A stretch of 40,097 nucleotides of DNA from Klebsiella pneumoniae. Its GTDB lineage: Bacteria > Verrucomicrobiota > Verrucomicrobiia > Limisphaerales > SXTU01. The notes below the pieces were generated by a model, which saw only the letters and a program-made list of their open reading frames with translations, was not told the origin of the DNA and made no database searches. Both the position numbers and the translations under genes were made by a program. Of this stretch, positions 38,029 through 40,097 are shown one piece after another; positions within the stretch are counted from its first letter, which is position 1, and every line of letters begins with the position of its first letter. The stretch is taken from positions 1 through 40,097 of the forward strand of contig CALQJI020000047.1 in the NCBI GenBank assembly GCA_943330855.2. The letters run 5' to 3'.

Positions 38029-40097
38029 TCACCGCAACGTCCCCGCGTAGTTCACCCAACTGCGCTGCACCGGTCGCGTGGCGGTGCGCATCGCGCGCAT
38101 GAACTCCAACGACCGCAGATCCTTCCCCGCCGCGTGGCACAAGCTCGCGGCCTGCGCGACCACCGCCTCGTCGTAGTCGGCCAGCGCGGGAAACAACTTC
38201 ACCGCGCCCGTGCCGTGCCGTTTCACGAGTTGCTCCGCGTAGGCGCGGGCGTGGGTGAACTTTCCGTCGCCGTCCGAATCCAGCCAGACGGGATTCGTCG
38301 CGCCCAGCACGCGCGGAACGAAGCTCGTTGAACTCGGCTGATACGGACGCGGCGTCTCCCAAAACGGCGCGGTCACGCCCGGCCCGCTCGCAATGGCCAC
38401 AAGGTGAACATCGTGCTTCAGGCGCGGCAGCTTGAAGGTCACCCGCGCCTTCGTGGTGCCGCCGCGCACCGGCGCGAGTTTCTGGCTCGCGACCCGCACG
38501 CCGTTGGCGAACAGCTCCACGCGGTCCGCCTGCACCCACGCGGGACCGAGCACCGTCACCACCGCCGTGGCACCGAGGTGCCCGCGCGTCGCGAGGTCGC
38601 CGACCCCGGAGCGGCCGTTCACCGCGAGATTCGCCAGCAGGCCAAAGCTCACGAGCGCCCGGCCCTCGCGCAGGCTCCGACACGCCTCGTCCACGTTGAT
38701 GTCGCCAACATTCGTGTCCGCGCACTGCACATATGTCCGCGCTTGCCCGAGGATGAAACGGCTCACGTCGTGCGTGTCGCTGGAGCCGAGCGCGGTGACG
38801 CGATGCCCGTGGTTCAGCAGGGCGAACCAATCTTGGAAGAGCAACAGGATGTCTGACTGCATCGCGGCGGAGGTGACGACTTCCAGCCCATCGAAGGAGA
38901 ACTCTTGTCCTCGGAGCGACGCGCCGGAGACGGGATTGAAATTCGCCGAACCAAGCGGGACGAAGCCGCTGTGCAGGTCGCGCGGGTGGTTCAACGTGAT
39001 GACGCGGACGCCGGGCGTGGCACGGATGCCCGCGAGCAGCGGGCCCCAATTCGTCGCGCTGAAGTCCGGGACCGCGCTGCCGGGCTGGATGGGGAACGCG
39101 TTGAAATGCCCAGCCTTCGTCGTGACTTCGTTGCCGCTGACAGGCGTGAAGTGAGGGCTCGTGCGCGTGCGGGCGATCGCTTCGCGATAATCCGCATGGA
39201 CGTTGTGGTCGGTGGCGACGGCCAGCTCGATGCCTTCGCCGGCGATGGTGAGCATGCGCTCGTCCTCGGTCGCATCCCCGTGCCGGCTCTTCGTGAGCGT
39301 GTGGATGTGCGTGTCCGCCGCGACCCAGCCGTATGTCGGCACCTCGCGACGAATGGTGAGCGCGAGGGCCTGTGTCTGTCCCGAGACCAACGTGACGGCT
39401 TGCGTGGCGACGCTGAACTCAAAGCCGCGCGAGGCGAACACGGTGTAACTGCCCGGCAACAAGCCAACGCTCGCCGAGCCATCGCGCGGGTAGAGCACGC
39501 CGGGGCGGGCGGCGAGTTCAGTCTGATTCGTCGTGCCAGGGAGCAGTGCTGCGAGCGCACCCTCGGCATCCACGATGGTCAAACGGCAGGGCAGGCCCGC
39601 CTGTGTATCCGAGTCGGTGACGCGGACGGAGAGCGTGGCTTGTGCGAGCGCTTCTTTCAGCGGAGCGGACACGAGGCGGAAGTCGCCGACGACGATGTCA
39701 TCCACCGCCGTTGGCGGGACGATAGCGAGGCTGTTGCTTCCGTCACGCAACACGCCAGCTGGCACGGCAAGCGTATGGACGAGCGCTGTTTCCTGGGGGA
39801 CGAGCGAGCCGAGGCGGCGGCCGTTGAGCTGCACCTGCCAGCCTTGTTTCACATCGCGCTGGTGCAGCAGGAGAGTTTGCTCGGCGTCGTTGCGTTGCGC
39901 GGTGAAGGAGATTTCGAGCCGGCGGCCATGCGGCTTTTTACCGGCGAATTCCTGCCACTCGGGGAAGCCTTCCGTGCCGAGATGGTAGCGTGTGGCATCG
40001 AGCACGCGCTGCTGGGCGGAGAGCTGCGCCGCGGTTCCCAACAACAAGAGGAGCGCGGACGCCCACGTCCGCAGCCGGTTGCGTCGGGCTTGTGTGC
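38029..40097 (-). CDS. CehA/McbA-type PHP-domain metallohydrolase (5' end beyond window)
   Basis: At least 672 aa; the frame stays open to the right edge, so the start is outside. The visible N-terminus is the end of a signal peptide (RTWASALLLLLGTAAQLSAQQ split by a repeat), then a galactose-binding-like beta domain and a CarboxypepD-type domain, then the PHP metal-binding domain: DTHIHT (D245, H247, H249 counting from TTG 40047), ATDHN (D280, H281) and GNEVTTKAGHFNAFP. The C-terminal part is not typed. The family includes carbaryl and melamine-type hydrolases and many of unknown substrate. A TTG at 40047 is an internal alternative start. The GCGGACG palindrome is translated as RTWAS in the signal peptide. 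Confidence 0.85.
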   Translation of the reverse strand, partial: TQARRNRLRTWASALLLLLGTAAQLSAQQRVLDATRYHLGTEGFPEWQEFAGKKPHGRRLEISFTAQRNDAEQTLLLHQRDVKQGWQVQLNGRRLGSLVPQETALVHTLAVPAGVLRDGSNSLAIVPPTAVDDIVVGDFRLVSAPLKEALAQATLSVRVTDSDTQAGLPCRLTIVDAEGALAALLPGTTNQTELAARPGVLYPRDGSASVGLLPGSYTVFASRGFEFSVATQAVTLVSGQTQALALTIRREVPTYGWVAADTHIHTLTKSRHGDATEDERMLTIAGEGIELAVATDHNVHADYREAIARTRTSPHFTPVSGNEVTTKAGHFNAFPIQPGSAVPDFSATNWGPLLAGIRATPGVRVITLNHPRDLHSGFVPLGSANFNPVSGASLRGQEFSFDGLEVVTSAAMQSDILLLFQDWFALLNHGHRVTALGSSDTHDVSRFILGQARTYVQCADTNVGDINVDEACRSLREGRALVSFGLLANLAVNGRSGVGDLATRGHLGATAVVTVLGPAWVQADRVELFANGVRVASQKLAPVRGGTTKARVTFKLPRLKHDVHLVAIASGPGVTAPFWETPRPYQPSSTSFVPRVLGATNPVWLDSDGDGKFTHARAYAEQLVKRHGTGAVKLFPALADYDEAVVAQAASLCHAAGKDLRSLEFMRAMRTATRPVQRSWVNYAGTLR
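40055..40072. repeat. GCGGACG/CGTCCGC palindrome in signal-peptide coding
   Basis: GCGGACG-CCCA-CGTCCGC, the reverse complement of the copy at 3737-3754. It sits within the n-region/h-region coding sequence of the last gene, so the dispersed palindrome is tolerated as protein. Confidence 0.85.

Overview
The window is a GC-rich (about 63-64% by eye), gene-dense bacterial chromosome segment, most likely from a Verrucomicrobiota member of the Pedosphaera/Limisphaerales type. This is inferred from gene content: DUF1501 and WPAWRG-type PQQ-like beta-propeller proteins, Tat-exported hydrolases, an ArsS-type radical SAM enzyme, an EboB-like TatD hydrolase, and many short palindromic and microsatellite-like intergenic repeats. 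I saw no rRNA, tRNA, CRISPR array, prophage or intact transposase.

Layout. 0.2-3.6 kb (minus): L-2-hydroxyglutarate oxidase, an RlmM-like 23S rRNA methyltransferase and PdxA. 3.8-5.7 kb: exported protein with two metallo-beta-lactamase folds. 5.9-7.2 kb: ECF-type sigma factor with a membrane anti-sigma-like protein. 7.3-8.8 kb: unknown 295-aa protein and a small membrane protein. 8.8-11.5 kb: DUF1501 and PQQ-like secreted proteins. 11.6-15.5 kb: GlnD convergent with ArsS. 15.7-19.3 kb (minus): RsbU-type phosphatase, TrpC and prfB with its programmed +1 frameshift. 19.5-22.4 kb: two translationally coupled genes for an unknown His/Trp-rich membrane protein and a FixH/YtkA-like protein. 22.4-26.6 kb (minus): serine hydrolase, PurQ, PurS and a double-AsnC siroheme-decarboxylase-like protein. 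26.8-29.4 kb (minus): hybrid kinase with two tandem response regulators. 29.6-30.8 kb: sialidase-like protein. 30.9-35.2 kb (plus): PotABC-type transporter lacking a PotD, then a second PQQ-like protein. 35.3-37.8 kb (plus): small protein, four-helix-bundle (S23/IVS-type) gene, EboB-like TatD hydrolase and esterase. 38.0 kb to the end (minus): CehA/McbA-type PHP hydrolase, truncated by the window edge.

The most unusual content lies between and inside these genes. Short arrays with a strict period of 7 bp, with related arrays of 8, 9 and 11 bp, occur repeatedly. Each array has its own unit (GGCAAAA, TAATTAG, AGCTTTC, GTTGAAA, GGTCAGC) and most form inverted pairs filling the space between two genes. 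One inverted pair forms 32-bp termini exactly around the four-helix-bundle gene, which looks like a cassette dropped between two co-directional genes. Other palindromic elements lie inside coding frames (rlmM, arsS, the signal peptide of the last gene) or supply stop codons to their neighbours. I regard these arrays and the four-helix-bundle cassette as the best candidate for an undescribed system here.
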